DNA of 29,136 bases, taken from a virus. Numbering within the stretch: position 1 is the first letter of the stretch; the number at the start of each line of letters is the position of its first letter. The translations under genes and the position numbers were made by a program. Below are positions 1-10,800 of this stretch, piece after piece. Where the stretch lies: positions 1 to 29,136 of the IMG/VR virus record IMGVR_UViG_3300042914_003598; one strand, given 5' to 3'. The notes under the pieces were generated by a model. That model had not been told where the DNA came from. It was given only the letters and a program-made list of their open reading frames with translations, and ran no database searches.

Positions 1-2
1 TG

Positions 3-2360
3 CTGCGCATCCCGCACACCTACCTCGACACCCAGCTGCGCGACATCAGGTTCGCGCAGAGCAACGACGTCCTGACCATCACCAGCCCCTATGCGAGGCC
101 GATGGAGCTGCGGCGCGTCGGCGCGCAGTCGTGGTCGTTGACGCCGCTGCTTTTCAGCAGCCAGATCGTCAGCCCGCCGCCGACGCTGAGCCAGACGCTG
201 ACCTTCGCCAACTACGGCAAGATCTGGCGGTTGGAGGACGGGTTCGATCCGGCTTGGTATCCGGCGAACAACGCCAACGGCGAGTTCGGAGTGCGCTACT
301 CGACGCAGGTGATCACCGACGGCGCCGGCAGCGGAACAGATGCGGAGAACGTCAACCACCGGCTAGAGCAGGAAGACCTCGTGCGCGTAGTGACTCCGGT
401 CGCGCCATCGACCGCAACGTTCAACGGGTTGCCAGTGGTTCTGCAGCCTGGCGTCTACAGCGTGCGCTTCGCCCTGGCAAACGAGCTGGTCCTGCGGACT
501 CTCGGCGGGCTCAACGTCCGAGGACGCAGCGACGACTTGGCATTCAACGCGATCAACGCGCCGCAGCAGAACAACTCGTGCAGCCGAACAACGCACGGAC
601 TCCTGTGGACCGACAGCGCAGAGCCGGCGACGGCCAAGTACGTCGTGACGTCTGTCGCTGCCACGGGAGCAGAAAGCAAGGCCAGCGAAGCCATCTCCAC
701 CGACGTGCCGTTAGAAAACAGCGGCGCGTTCGTCTTGCTGAACTGGACGCCGCAGTACGGCAACCAGCTCATCGAGTCGCTCGGAGCCTTGCCGTCGCAG
801 GGCGCGTCGTACTACCGCGTCTACAAGGAGCAGAACGGCATTTACGGGTACATCGGAAAAGCCGCGCAGACCGCGGCGCCGTCGTTCCGCGACGACAACA
901 TCGGGCCAGACATGTCGGCGACGCCGCCGATCCCCGACGAGTCGCTCATCGGATCCGACTGGCCGCGCTGCTGCACGTACTACGAGCAGCGCCGCGTGTT
1001 CGCCTCGACGCCGGGGAAGCCGCAAGACGTGTGGATGACAAACGCCGGCACCGAGGCCGACCTCACGTACCACCTGCCGGCGATCGACTCCGACCGCATC
1101 TACTTCCGCATCGCCGCGCGAACCGGTGGCGCCATCCAGCACATGGTGCCCCTCGGCCACCTGGTGCTTCTCGGCTCAGACACCGAATGGCGCGTTACGC
1201 CGCTGAACGACGACAAGGTGACGCCGGCAAGCATCAGCGTGCGGCCACAGTCGTACGTCGGCGCGAACAACGCCACGCCGCAGCTGCTCAACAACGTTTG
1301 CCTGTACGCCGCCGCGCGCGGCGGTCACATCCGCGAGCTCGGGTGGCGCGCTGAATCCAGCGGCTACGTCACTGGCGACGTCAGCCTGCGCGCTGCCCAC
1401 CTGTTCGACGGCAAGGAAGTGCTCGAGCTCGCCCTGTCGAAGGCTCCTGTGCCGATCCTGTGGGCAGTGAGCAGCACCGGCAATCTGCTGGGCTGCACGT
1501 ACATCGGCGAGGAGCAGGTGGCAGCGTGGCACCAGCACGACCTCGGCGGCGCGGTGGAAAGCGCCAGCGTCGCCGTCGAGGGGCTGGAAGACATCCTCTA
1601 CGTGGTGGTGCGCAGGACGATCGGGGGCGTCGCCAAGCGGTATATCGAGCGCATGGCCACGGTGGAGTGGGCGAGCGTGGCCGAATCGTGGTTCGTCGAC
1701 AGCGGCTTGCAGTACTACCTTGCCGGCACGTACAGCCGATCGGGCACGACGCTCACCGTCACGACGAGCACGCCGCATGGCCTGAGCACAGGCAACAGCC
1801 GGTCGTTGCGCTTCAGCCTGTCGAGCCTGAACGGCACGTACAGCGTCACGGTGACGAGCACCACGCAGTTCACGATCACGACCGCGTCCGGCACCGGCAC
1901 CGGCACCGTGGAGGTGCTGGCGTCGACGATCAGCGGCTTGGCGCACCTTGAGGGCAGCCAGGTCACGATCCTCGCCGACGGCGCCGTGCAGTACCCTGTC
2001 CTCGTAGCGGGCGGCTCGGTCACGTTGCCGGCGGCGTTCGCGCGCATCACGGTCGGGCTGCCGTTCACCTCCGACCTCAAGACGCTGCCTCTGGCACTGC
2101 AGGCAGACGCCATGGGTCAGGGCCGGACGAAGAACGTCGGCCGCGTCTGGGCCAAACTGGTGGACAGCGGCGCGATGATGGTCGGCCCCGACGAGGGGCG
2201 CCTCGTGCCGATCAACATGGGCGCCAGCGCCACGACGGCCGAGGTGCAGGCGACGGCGCTGCCAGGCTGGACGCAGTCGGGCCAGCTGATCCTGCGCGTC
2301 ACCGATCCCACACCTGCCACCGTGACCGGGCTGACGCTCGAGGTCGCCATCGGAAGCTAA
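3..2360 (+). CDS. Tail nozzle-like structural protein, 5' truncated by window
   Basis: The reading frame is open from the first in-frame codon at position 3, so the true start lies upstream; the ATG at 102 is internal. The part before it (positions about 48-110) reads like the segment 'IRFAQSNDVL...SPYARPMELRR' common near the start of podoviral tail-tube/nozzle-type proteins. A fibronectin-III-like stretch (about 640-920) is followed by a family-typical block at about 1330-1650 ('GWRAESSGYVTGDVSL' through 'VAAWHQHDLGG' to 'KRYIERM'). A small Gly/Thr/Ser-rich beta module follows at about 1726-1917 with 'TPHGLSTG' and 'LNGTYSVTVT', resembling FCCH-type repeats of phage tail proteins. The position just before gp14- and gp15-like genes matches the T7 gp12 nozzle. 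The virion role is well supported; the exact T7 equivalence is inferred from order and length. Confidence 0.75.
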   Translation: MRIPHTYLDTQLRDIRFAQSNDVLTITSPYARPMELRRVGAQSWSLTPLLFSSQIVSPPPTLSQTLTFANYGKIWRLEDGFDPAWYPANNANGEFGVRYSTQVITDGAGSGTDAENVNHRLEQEDLVRVVTPVAPSTATFNGLPVVLQPGVYSVRFALANELVLRTLGGLNVRGRSDDLAFNAINAPQQNNSCSRTTHGLLWTDSAEPATAKYVVTSVAATGAESKASEAISTDVPLENSGAFVLLNWTPQYGNQLIESLGALPSQGASYYRVYKEQNGIYGYIGKAAQTAAPSFRDDNIGPDMSATPPIPDESLIGSDWPRCCTYYEQRRVFASTPGKPQDVWMTNAGTEADLTYHLPAIDSDRIYFRIAARTGGAIQHMVPLGHLVLLGSDTEWRVTPLNDDKVTPASISVRPQSYVGANNATPQLLNNVCLYAAARGGHIRELGWRAESSGYVTGDVSLRAAHLFDGKEVLELALSKAPVPILWAVSSTGNLLGCTYIGEEQVAAWHQHDLGGAVESASVAVEGLEDILYVVVRRTIGGVAKRYIERMATVEWASVAESWFVDSGLQYYLAGTYSRSGTTLTVTTSTPHGLSTGNSRSLRFSLSSLNGTYSVTVTSTTQFTITTASGTGTGTVEVLASTISGLAHLEGSQVTILADGAVQYPVLVAGGSVTLPAAFARITVGLPFTSDLKTLPLALQADAMGQGRTKNVGRVWAKLVDSGAMMVGPDEGRLVPINMGASATTAEVQATALPGWTQSGQLILRVTDPTPATVTGLTLEVAIGS

Positions 2361-2362
2361 GT

Positions 2363-2968
2363 ATGACCAGCACCTCGACCTCCGCCGCATCCGGCAGCTC
2401 GCGCCTCAGTCCCCTGCAGAAGGGGGCGCTAACTCTCGGCATCGGCGGCGCGGCCGTGCAGGCCGTTGGAGCCTACTACGGCGTCCGCAGCCAGAAGGCC
2501 GGCCTGCGCATCGGCGCGATGCAGGCCGACTACTCGGCGTTCATGTCCGACCTGAACGCTCGCCAGGCCGAGCTGCAGGCCGTGGACATCATGCGCGCCG
2601 GCCAGATGGACGCGGCTCGCATGACGGCGCAGTACGGCGAGGCCAAGGCCGCCACGAGCGCGCAGCAGGCCAGCAGCGGCGTGCAGGCCGGCGTCGGGTC
2701 GGCGGCCGAGCGCGCGGCCTCGATCGAGATCGCGAAGGAGATCGACAAACTGACGATGGACAGCAACACGCTGCGCCAGACGCAGGCGGCGAGGATGCAG
2801 GCCGTGAACCTGCGCAACGAAGCCCGCTTCGCGCGCGCCAGCGCCGAGTCGATGCGCTACGCCAACCGGAAGATGGACGGCTTCTACACGCGCGCCGCAA
2901 TCGCTCAGAGCCTCCTGGGGGGCGCATCCCAGACCGGAATGCAGTACGCCTACTACTCCCGCAACTGA
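2363..2968 (+). CDS. Internal virion protein, gp14-like
   Basis: A 201-residue protein starting at ATG 2363, two bases after the preceding stop. A Ser/Thr-rich leader is followed by a Gly/Ala-rich hydrophobic stretch (about residues 23-42) and a long Ala/Gln/Arg-rich helix with coiled-coil character ('ARQAELQAVDIMRAGQMDAARM'-type spacing). The layout of a hydrophobic segment, then 'YYGVRSQKAGLR', then a helix is typical of T7 gp14-like internal core proteins that insert into the outer membrane during DNA ejection. The protein lies between a nozzle-like gene and a gp15-like gene, as in T7. Its stop overlaps the next start by one base (TGATG at 2966-2970). The function is inferred from composition and synteny; there is no catalytic motif. 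Confidence 0.65.
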   Translation: MTSTSTSAASGSSRLSPLQKGALTLGIGGAAVQAVGAYYGVRSQKAGLRIGAMQADYSAFMSDLNARQAELQAVDIMRAGQMDAARMTAQYGEAKAATSAQQASSGVQAGVGSAAERAASIEIAKEIDKLTMDSNTLRQTQAARMQAVNLRNEARFARASAESMRYANRKMDGFYTRAAIAQSLLGGASQTGMQYAYYSRN

Positions 2969-4893
2969 TGGCACGCATCCCTGACAGCTATGTCCCGCGC
3001 GTCGACGCGCAGCCCATGCAGGCGACGCAGGTGCGCGGAGACGGCCAGGTGTGGCAACCGCCAGACATGGCCACCGAGCGGATCCAGCAGCTCGGCCAGA
3101 CGCTGTCGCAGTCGGGCGGCATGCTGATGCGCGTCGGCGAGGCGATCCAAAGTCGCCGCGACGACACGATGGTGATGCAGAACGACGCCCGCCTCGGCGA
3201 GGCCAAGCTGAAGATAACGGACGGCTATCGCCGCACCGTCGGCGCCGCGGCCGAGGAGCAGTTTGAATCGACGCTGAAGTCGTTCGACGAGGAAGCGCGC
3301 AAGACGGCCAGCACGCTCGAGAACGACACGCAGCGGCAGCTGTTCGCCATGCGCGCCGACCGTCACCGCCTCGACCTGATGAGCGACGCGATGACGCACC
3401 GCGAGCGGCAGTCGATCGCGGCGAAGGTCGGCGCGGCCGAAGCTTTGGCCGCACAGCGCGGACAAGAGTACGTCGTGGCGGTTGAGTCGATGGACGCGGA
3501 GCGCGCGGCGACAGCCAAACTCACCGCCGTCGACACGCTGTCAAAGCAGTGGGCAACGCTCCGCGGCGATGGCAGCAACAAGGGGCCGGAGTGGGAAGCC
3601 CACAAGCGAGCCAACCTAAGCAAGTTGCACGCAGCCGCCGTGAATCGTCTGATCGCCATCGATCAACCGGATGCGGCCCTGAGCTACCTGAAGGGCATCC
3701 CAAGCGACGAACTCGAAGACGCCGCGCGCACGGACCTGTTGGAGTGGGGGACCAAGCGCAGCAACCAGAACAGCGGTGTTGAGTTCGCACGCCAAGCCAT
3801 GGCTGCCGAGCTAGAGGCCGTGCAGAGGGAAAGCCGCGATGGCAGCGCGTCGCCGGCCGTCGCGCACGCGCGATACAAGCAGGCCCTGCTCGACGTCGAG
3901 AACGTCGTATCGGCGCAGGCCGCCATGGCCGTCGACGAGAAGACGCTGCCAAGTGGTGCTGCAGAGCATGCGCGCGAAGCCGCAAAGACTGCGGCGAGGA
4001 TGGAACGCGAGCGCGTCGCCGCCCTGGAGGTCGGCGCAGTAGAGGCCGCGAAGACGATGCTGTACGAGGCTCGGCGCGCTGGCAACTACGGATCGCCGCA
4101 GCAGGTGTTGAGCCCTGAGCTCGTCGGGAGGCTAGAGCAGGTCGGCAAGCTGGTCGAGGTCAACGAGTGGTGGGAGAACGGTCACTCGATCGTCGTCAAC
4201 CCCGAGAAGGTTCTGCAAGTGCGCGAGATCCTGGCCGACCCAAACAAGCTGCTCGCGATCGTGCCGTCAGAGATCGACAGCGAGTACGGCGGCAGCATCC
4301 CGCCGATGCTGCGCGCGGAGCTCGTGGCCAAGTGGCGTCGCCGCAACGACGTCGCTCTCGACGCCGTCGACACCATGTTCGTCAAGGCCGAGGACTTGAC
4401 GAACGAGTTCGTCAGCCAGGTCTACAACGGGAGCGTCGTCAGCCCAGAGATGAAGCGCCTCGTCGAGGAGCGGCTGCAGGCTTACGTCACCGAAGCCGCC
4501 AAGTCTGGGGCGACTGTCCCAACGACTCCAGCGCAGAAGAAGGAACTGTTCGCGCAGTTGCTTCGCGACGTCGTGTTCGTCGACGACGCTTTCTGGGACT
4601 CCACACCTCGGTCGTTCCTGATGACCGAGGAGCAGCGCCGAAACTCCTACGTGCAGCCGTCCGGCTACCTCAACGAGGACGGCAGTCAGAAGCTGTTCTA
4701 TTTCCGGGATATCTCCGGGGCGACGCGCCAAGCGATCATCGATTCGTTTGTGCAAGAGCAGCGAGGCAGGGGAGCGCAGTCCCCGTTGGCTGGTCGTAAC
4801 GCCCGCATGCCGAGCGAAACAGAGATCGCGGAGCGGTACATTCAGATGCAGCGCAGCGTCAACCCCGACTACGGCAAGGTCAAGAAGCAGTGA
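2968..4893 (+). CDS. Large helical internal virion protein, gp15-like
   Basis: A 641-residue, almost entirely helical, charged protein that starts at ATG 2968 overlapping the stop of the previous gene. The N-terminus ('MARIPDSYVPRVDAQPMQA' followed by 'LGQTLSQSGGMLMRVGEAI') and the segment around residues 85-140 ('DGYRRTVGAAAEEQF', 'LENDTQRQLFAMRADRH', 'HRERQS') match the pattern of internal virion/ejection proteins of podoviruses: a short proline-containing leader, then helices with 'Q..lF..rA..r' repeats. No transmembrane segment or lytic transglycosylase motif is evident. The position between a gp14-like gene and a giant last gene corresponds to T7 gp15, a component of the ejection conduit. 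The identification is by pattern and order, so moderate. Confidence 0.6.
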   Translation: MARIPDSYVPRVDAQPMQATQVRGDGQVWQPPDMATERIQQLGQTLSQSGGMLMRVGEAIQSRRDDTMVMQNDARLGEAKLKITDGYRRTVGAAAEEQFESTLKSFDEEARKTASTLENDTQRQLFAMRADRHRLDLMSDAMTHRERQSIAAKVGAAEALAAQRGQEYVVAVESMDAERAATAKLTAVDTLSKQWATLRGDGSNKGPEWEAHKRANLSKLHAAAVNRLIAIDQPDAALSYLKGIPSDELEDAARTDLLEWGTKRSNQNSGVEFARQAMAAELEAVQRESRDGSASPAVAHARYKQALLDVENVVSAQAAMAVDEKTLPSGAAEHAREAAKTAARMERERVAALEVGAVEAAKTMLYEARRAGNYGSPQQVLSPELVGRLEQVGKLVEVNEWWENGHSIVVNPEKVLQVREILADPNKLLAIVPSEIDSEYGGSIPPMLRAELVAKWRRRNDVALDAVDTMFVKAEDLTNEFVSQVYNGSVVSPEMKRLVEERLQAYVTEAAKSGATVPTTPAQKKELFAQLLRDVVFVDDAFWDSTPRSFLMTEEQRRNSYVQPSGYLNEDGSQKLFYFRDISGATRQAIIDSFVQEQRGRGAQSPLAGRNARMPSETEIAERYIQMQRSVNPDYGKVKKQ

Positions 4894-7800
4894 CTAGCAC
4901 CACGCCTCCCGTCTCCGTCCTGCCGCAGGATCCGCAGCCGACTGCGCTCCCGCAGCAGCCGGTCGCTGCCCCCGTCGCGCAGCAGGAACCGCAGCCTGAC
5001 TTCGTTGAGCAGTTCCGTCAGCTAGGACAGCAGCAGACGGAAGAGCAAGCGAGCCTGCTCCTGGCGCGTCTGCGCGCGACGATCGAGACGGACCCGAAGC
5101 TGGCCTCCGAGGCCAGAGCCTACGGCCTGCAGTTCGGCACCGACTTCCGATGGACGGTCGAGAACCTGGACGCGATGCGCCAGATGGCGCGTTACCGCGA
5201 GCAGCAGGCGCTCGTCGCCGGCAAGTTGTCGCAGGCGCAGATGGCGCTGCTGGAGCGCGAGCGGGACGCCACCGTCGCGCGCGACGAGATCGCCAACCTC
5301 GGCTACCTCGAGCGCCTCACCCAGACGGCCCGCGCCGGCTACGTGGCGACGGAGCTCGGCCTGCTCGACAACATGGTCGCGCAGGGTGTCCCCCTCACGC
5401 CGGAGCAGGAGACGCAGCGCGACGCGCTCGCCGGCGAGATGAAGAAGCTGCCCCAGGACGACGCCGAGATGGGCATGGGCATGCCTCTCTACGGCCTAGC
5501 GCGCTACGCCGGCCAGTTCCGCGTGCAGTTCCGCGAGAGCGCGGAGGAGGCCACGATCGGCGCCGCCACGGGCGCCGGGGTAGGAAGTCTTGTGCCAGGC
5601 ATCGGCACGCTGGTCGGCACGAAGATCGGCCTCGCCGGCGGCTTCACTTACGGGATGCTCTCCACGACGAAGCGCAGCGAGACGGGAGCTGCCTATCGGT
5701 CCTACCGCGAGATGGGCTACGACCACGAGTCGAGTGCCGCGGCGGCTGCGGCCTACGGCTGGACGGCCATGGGCATAGAGGCCCTCGGCACGGTGGCGAG
5801 CTTTGCCCGCCCGCTCACCGGCCCCGTCATGGGCGTGGTCAAGCGCCAGGCGCTGAACGCCACGATGGACGCTATTGCGCGCCCGACGAAGAGCAAGATC
5901 ATCACCGACGCCGTGATCAACACGGCGCTCGGCGTCGCCGGCGAAGGCGGCGAGGAAGCCGCGCAGCAGTACTTCGAGATCGTCGGCCAGCAGTGGGCGC
6001 AGCAGAACATGATCGGGCGAGGGCTGGGCGAGCAGGCTCCAGCCACCGACTTCGAGCGGGGCGAGGCGTGGGGCAAGATCGGCGAGGCCGCCATCGCGGG
6101 CGCCGCGACGTGGTTGATTCCGTCGGCCGGCACATCCGCCTACCGCATGCACTGGGACGCCAAGCGCGCCCGACAAGCGGCCGACAGCAAGGACACGCTG
6201 TCGAGCGTGACCGCCGCCGCCGCGCAGCAGAAGCTGCGCACGGACGCGCCCGACCTGCTGCGCGAGTTCTTGGCGACGGCGACGAAGGGCACCGATGCCG
6301 AGACGATCTATTTCGACGCGCGCCGGCTCGTCGCGGCGGTGGATCAGCTGCAGGAGCAGCAAGACAGGCAGTCGCGCCTAGACGGCACGCCGCGCGTGCC
6401 GATCGCCGACCAGCTCGAGCGCGCGGCCCCCGGCCTCCTGGGGCGCGCACGCACGGCCGTGGGCGATGTGACGATCCCCCTCGCCGACTTCGGCGCGAAC
6501 CTCGCCGGCACGCCGCTCGGCGATGAGCTGCTGCAGCACGGCACGCTCGACCCTGAGGTCGCGTCGCCGAGCGAGGCAGCCATCGCGCGCGAGCAGGCTG
6601 GGGCGCAGTGGAGGGGCGCGAAGGCCGAGCAGATGCGCGCCGAGGCAGACAAGCTCGCGGCCGCCGACGAAGCCATCGCCAAGAGCCGCCAGCAGGTCAA
6701 GGATAGCTACTTGCCCGTCCTGATGGACGGCGCCGGCTACACGCGGCGTGAGGCCAACACGGTGGCCGAGATGGTAATGGCCTACGTCACGACGACGGCC
6801 AAGCGCCTAAACATGCTTCCGCACGAGTTCGTCGCCAAGTACCCGTTGCCGTTCACGCGGCGGATGGATGCGGCGCCGACGCAACAGGAGGCGGGAGAGG
6901 TAGAGGCGAAGCAGCCTTTGCTTTTCAGCCGCGACAGCAAGTACCGTGGCTTGCACCGGGCTCCAAGCCGCGCCGGCGGAGCTCCGCTGCACAACCTCGC
7001 CGTCCTGTACCCAGACGACGTCTACAGCGACAAGCAGGTTCGGTACTACGGCACCGGCGACAACGCCATGGACCGTGCCTCCTTCGCCGTCGTGAACGCG
7101 GCGAAGGGGAACCCAGAGCAGCCTGTCACCGTATTCCGTGCGATCCCTACTGGCGTTGCGTCAAGCGAGGCCACGATCAACGCCGGCGACTGGGTGACGC
7201 CGAACAGGGAGTACGCAGTCTTGCACGGAGAGTCTGCGTTGCGCGGCAACTACCAGATTGTGCAGCAAACCGTCCGCGCCGGCGATCTGTACACGGACGC
7301 CAACAGCATTCACGAGTGGGGGTACAGCCCAGAAGCGAGCGAAGAACTTCGCAGCCGCGACGCGATGGGGGAGGCTCCCGCCTCGCCGATGCCGCAGTCG
7401 GCTCTCAACGTGCTCTACGGCGACAGCGCTGCGCTGCCGAAGCCGGAGAAGAAGCAGAAGAAGTCCGAGGTCGCCAAGCAGATCAAGGAGGTGGCGTTCT
7501 CGTTCTGGAAGATGGAGATCGACAGCGTCCTCCTTGAGGAGCGGCACGAAGAAGCGCAGCAGCTAAGGCAGCAAATGGAGAAGCTGCGCGCATCATCCGG
7601 GGACAACGCCGACGTCGCTGCCCTTGAGCAGAAGATCCAAGAGCTCGAACGGATCGAGCAGGAGATCGCGAAGAACCTGACCGACGAAGCGGTCGCGGCC
7701 CTGCGGGCATCCAACCGCAACGCCGCCGACTGGTACACGACCGCGATTGAGTCGGCACTCGCCGCGGCGGCGGTGATCCACCCCGAACTCTCAAGCGACG

Positions 7801-10800
7801 AGGCGGCAAGGAAGATCCCCGCATTCGCCAAAGAGCGCAACCCGTCGCAGGCCGCTCAGTTCGTTCTGCGTGCTGCGCTCGCGATCACCTCGCAGAACAA
7901 CACGGTCGTCGACAACACGAAGTACGCCGAAGCGGTCTACAAGGCATTCGTCGAGACTGGCAAGTTCGTTTCCGGCGAGTACGGAGGCAAGAAGACCGCA
8001 ATCAACAACAACCTCAAGTTGTTCAACCGGCTCGCCGCCAAGCTGGGGTCTCTCGAAAGGGCAGAAGCGTTTGCGCGGAAAGAGTTCACCGTTCGCAGTG
8101 TGATGGCTGAGGCGTCCAAGGCACTCGGCAAGCAGATCAAGGTCACCGGGCTGCAGAACGACATCGTCAACGGTTCGGCGATCTTCGGCCCGAAGATTGG
8201 CCAAGGGTTCCTGCAGAACCTGCTGGGCAACTTCTTCCCGGTGACCATCGACCTCTGGATGCGCCGCACCTGGGGCCGCATGACCGGAGACGTCGTCGGC
8301 GATGGCATCACTGGCGAAACGGGCTCCTCTCGAGTGGTGACTCTTATCCAGTCGGTGCGGGCCGCAAAGCGCAAGCTGCCGCCGGAGCTGGCTTCGGTGA
8401 GACTGGTCAGGGAGATCAGCAAGAAGGGGGTCGTGTCCTACTCGCTTCCTGAAAGCATCGCGACCAGGATCGAGGAAGACCCAGACTTCCGGCAGCGGAT
8501 CATTGACTTCGCTCTCAGCGAGTACGCGGAATGGAACGGGATCTACAGGCTGCTGCAGCAGCCGGTCACGCCAGAGATGCAGGCCGAGTACAGCATCGCC
8601 ACCCTTGAGAGCCTCTCAGAGGAGGAGAAGCTCAAAGCCTTCAACCGGCTCGTGGCTTCACTGGAGCGCCAGCAGCGCAAGATCGACGCAAAGTACGAGA
8701 AGCTGTCGCCGAAGAAGCAGGCCGCGCTGGAAGCCGAACTGAAGGCGATGAGCGCAGCAGAGAAGAAGAGTCTCGGTGTGAAGGGTCCGAAGGACTTGTG
8801 GCTGCAGCGCGAGTACGCGGCGGCCGGCAGGACCGTAGAGTTCGAGCGACGCGAGGCGACCGACAACGTCAAGGGCGCTACGACGATCTCCCTGATCCAG
8901 CCGGGCTGGGTCAAGATCGCCAAGACCATCAAGGCGAACCTTGAGCCGATCGACGTCCCGAGCAACGCCGACCGGCGAGTGATCACTCGAGTCGTCAACG
9001 ACGTCCGCAGGCGGCTGGCCGCGCTGGGCCTCGTCGTGACGAATGCAGACGTCCAGGCGATCCTGTGGTATCCTGAGAAGGATCTCTGGAGCAAACTCCA
9101 GGGCGAAGACGAGAACGACCTCAACAAGAGCTATGACGATGAGTTCCTCGAACTTGCCGCCCAACAAGGGCGCGGAGCCGAAGCCCAAGCAGCCGTCGAC
9201 GCAGTCCGAGCCCGCCGCGCCGCAGGAGGGCAGGTCGGTGGCGCCGTGGGAACTGACGGAAGAGATGACGGACGAGCAGTTGGACCAGTTCGCGGACGGA
9301 CTGGTGAGGCTGTTCCAGGAAGCGGAAGCCAGGGACCGACTCAGCTAGGCGACGCCGGCGAGTACCGGAGCAGCGAGGCGGCGCCCGAAACGGACACTAC
9401 GCCGGTGCCCGAGCCTCGCGATGCGCTCGACACGGTCGAGGGCGTCGCCCGCCTCGACGAGTTCCCGGTGTCGACGAAGCTCGTCCGCACCGGCAAGCGT
9501 CAGATGGGAGCGGGCAAGATCGACAGCCCGAAGGCTCTCGCGCAAGCCATGGCGCCTTCGATCCAGACCAAGGCAGTCGAGCACTTCGACGTCGTGCTCG
9601 CCGACGCCAAGGGCACCCCGCTCGCGGTCGTGGCCGGCTTCAAGGGAGGCATCGACTCGGTGTCTATCCCGTGGGCGACGCTGATCCACGAGGTCGTTCG
9701 CGTCAAGGGGGCGAAGTACGCCTGGTTCGTCCACAACCACCCTTCTGGCCAATCGAAACTGAGCAAGGAAGACCTAGCCGTCGCGGCGCGCGGCGCCCGT
9801 CTGCTGCTTGGCAGCGGGATCGAGCCGCGTGGCATCATGGCGATCAGCTCGGACGGCAGGTACGAGCACGCTCTGGGCGATGGGTCACCCGTCGAGACTG
9901 GCCTGGTGGAAGCTGCCGCGCGCGGGAAGACCGTGCCGGTGATGGAGCGCGAGCTAGAGCGGATCTCCGACGGCACCGCTGTGCGCGATCCTTTGGACCT
10001 GTACGAGCGTGGCAAGAAGCTGCTGGGGGATGATGCCCCTGGCGTCTTGTTCCTCGACACCCAGAACCGTCCGGCGGGGTTCGTGTCCATCGACGCCGCC
10101 ACGTCCAGGCTTCGCAACAGCCCCACGATGGGGATGCTCTACCGGGCCGGTAGCGCAGCGAACGCGAGGTCGGTCGCCATCTTCAACGTCGACAAGTTCC
10201 GCGACGGCTACATCGCCGCCGCAAACATCGCGACGTTCTTCGCGTCGCACAACGTGCAGCTGCTGGACGCCTTCAACACCACCTGGAAAGGAGGCGACAC
10301 GCAGCTCGGCAACGTATCCTCCATTGTCCGGCCGCCCGGCGAGTTCTTCGCCGCCGACCGCCGCACGCTCGGCAGTTTCAGCCCCGCCGCCAACCGCATC
10401 ACGCTCTACCGCGGCAACAACCGCAGCACGTGGCTGCATGAGTTCGGCCACTACTGGCTGGAAGTGACGACCGCAATCGTCGGCGAGGGCAACGCCCCGT
10501 CCGAGCTGGTGAACGACCTCGGCGTGATGTTCGACTGGCTCGGCGTCCAGGCCACCGCGACGCAGAGCGCCGTGGACGTCTGGCGCGGCATGGACCTCGA
10601 AGCCCGCCGCAAGTACCACGAGCGGTTCGCCTACCACTTTGAGCAGTTCCTCGCGCGCGGAGAAGCGCCGTCTCCCGAACTGCACGGTGTCTTCGAGCGC
10701 ATCGGCGCTTGGATCCGCGACGTCTACCGTGGCCTGCTGGAGCAGAGTCGCCGGCTGAGTGAGCTGTTCCGCGAGGAGTTCGGCGAAGACCTCGGCGTGC

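Noticed and set aside
236-252. GGTTCGATCC resembling a tRNA T-arm
   Set aside because: It is inside the tail gene and no acceptor or anticodon stems can be built around it; no tRNA found elsewhere.
131-1354. 407-codon open frame in the +2 frame of the first gene
   Set aside because: Arg/Gln-rich shadow with no family pattern. The overlapping frame has recognisable tail-protein blocks and the better third-position G+C.
1176-2390. 404-codon open frame on the minus strand
   Set aside because: Arg/His/Ala-rich antisense shadow, common opposite G+C-rich genes; no recognisable domain.
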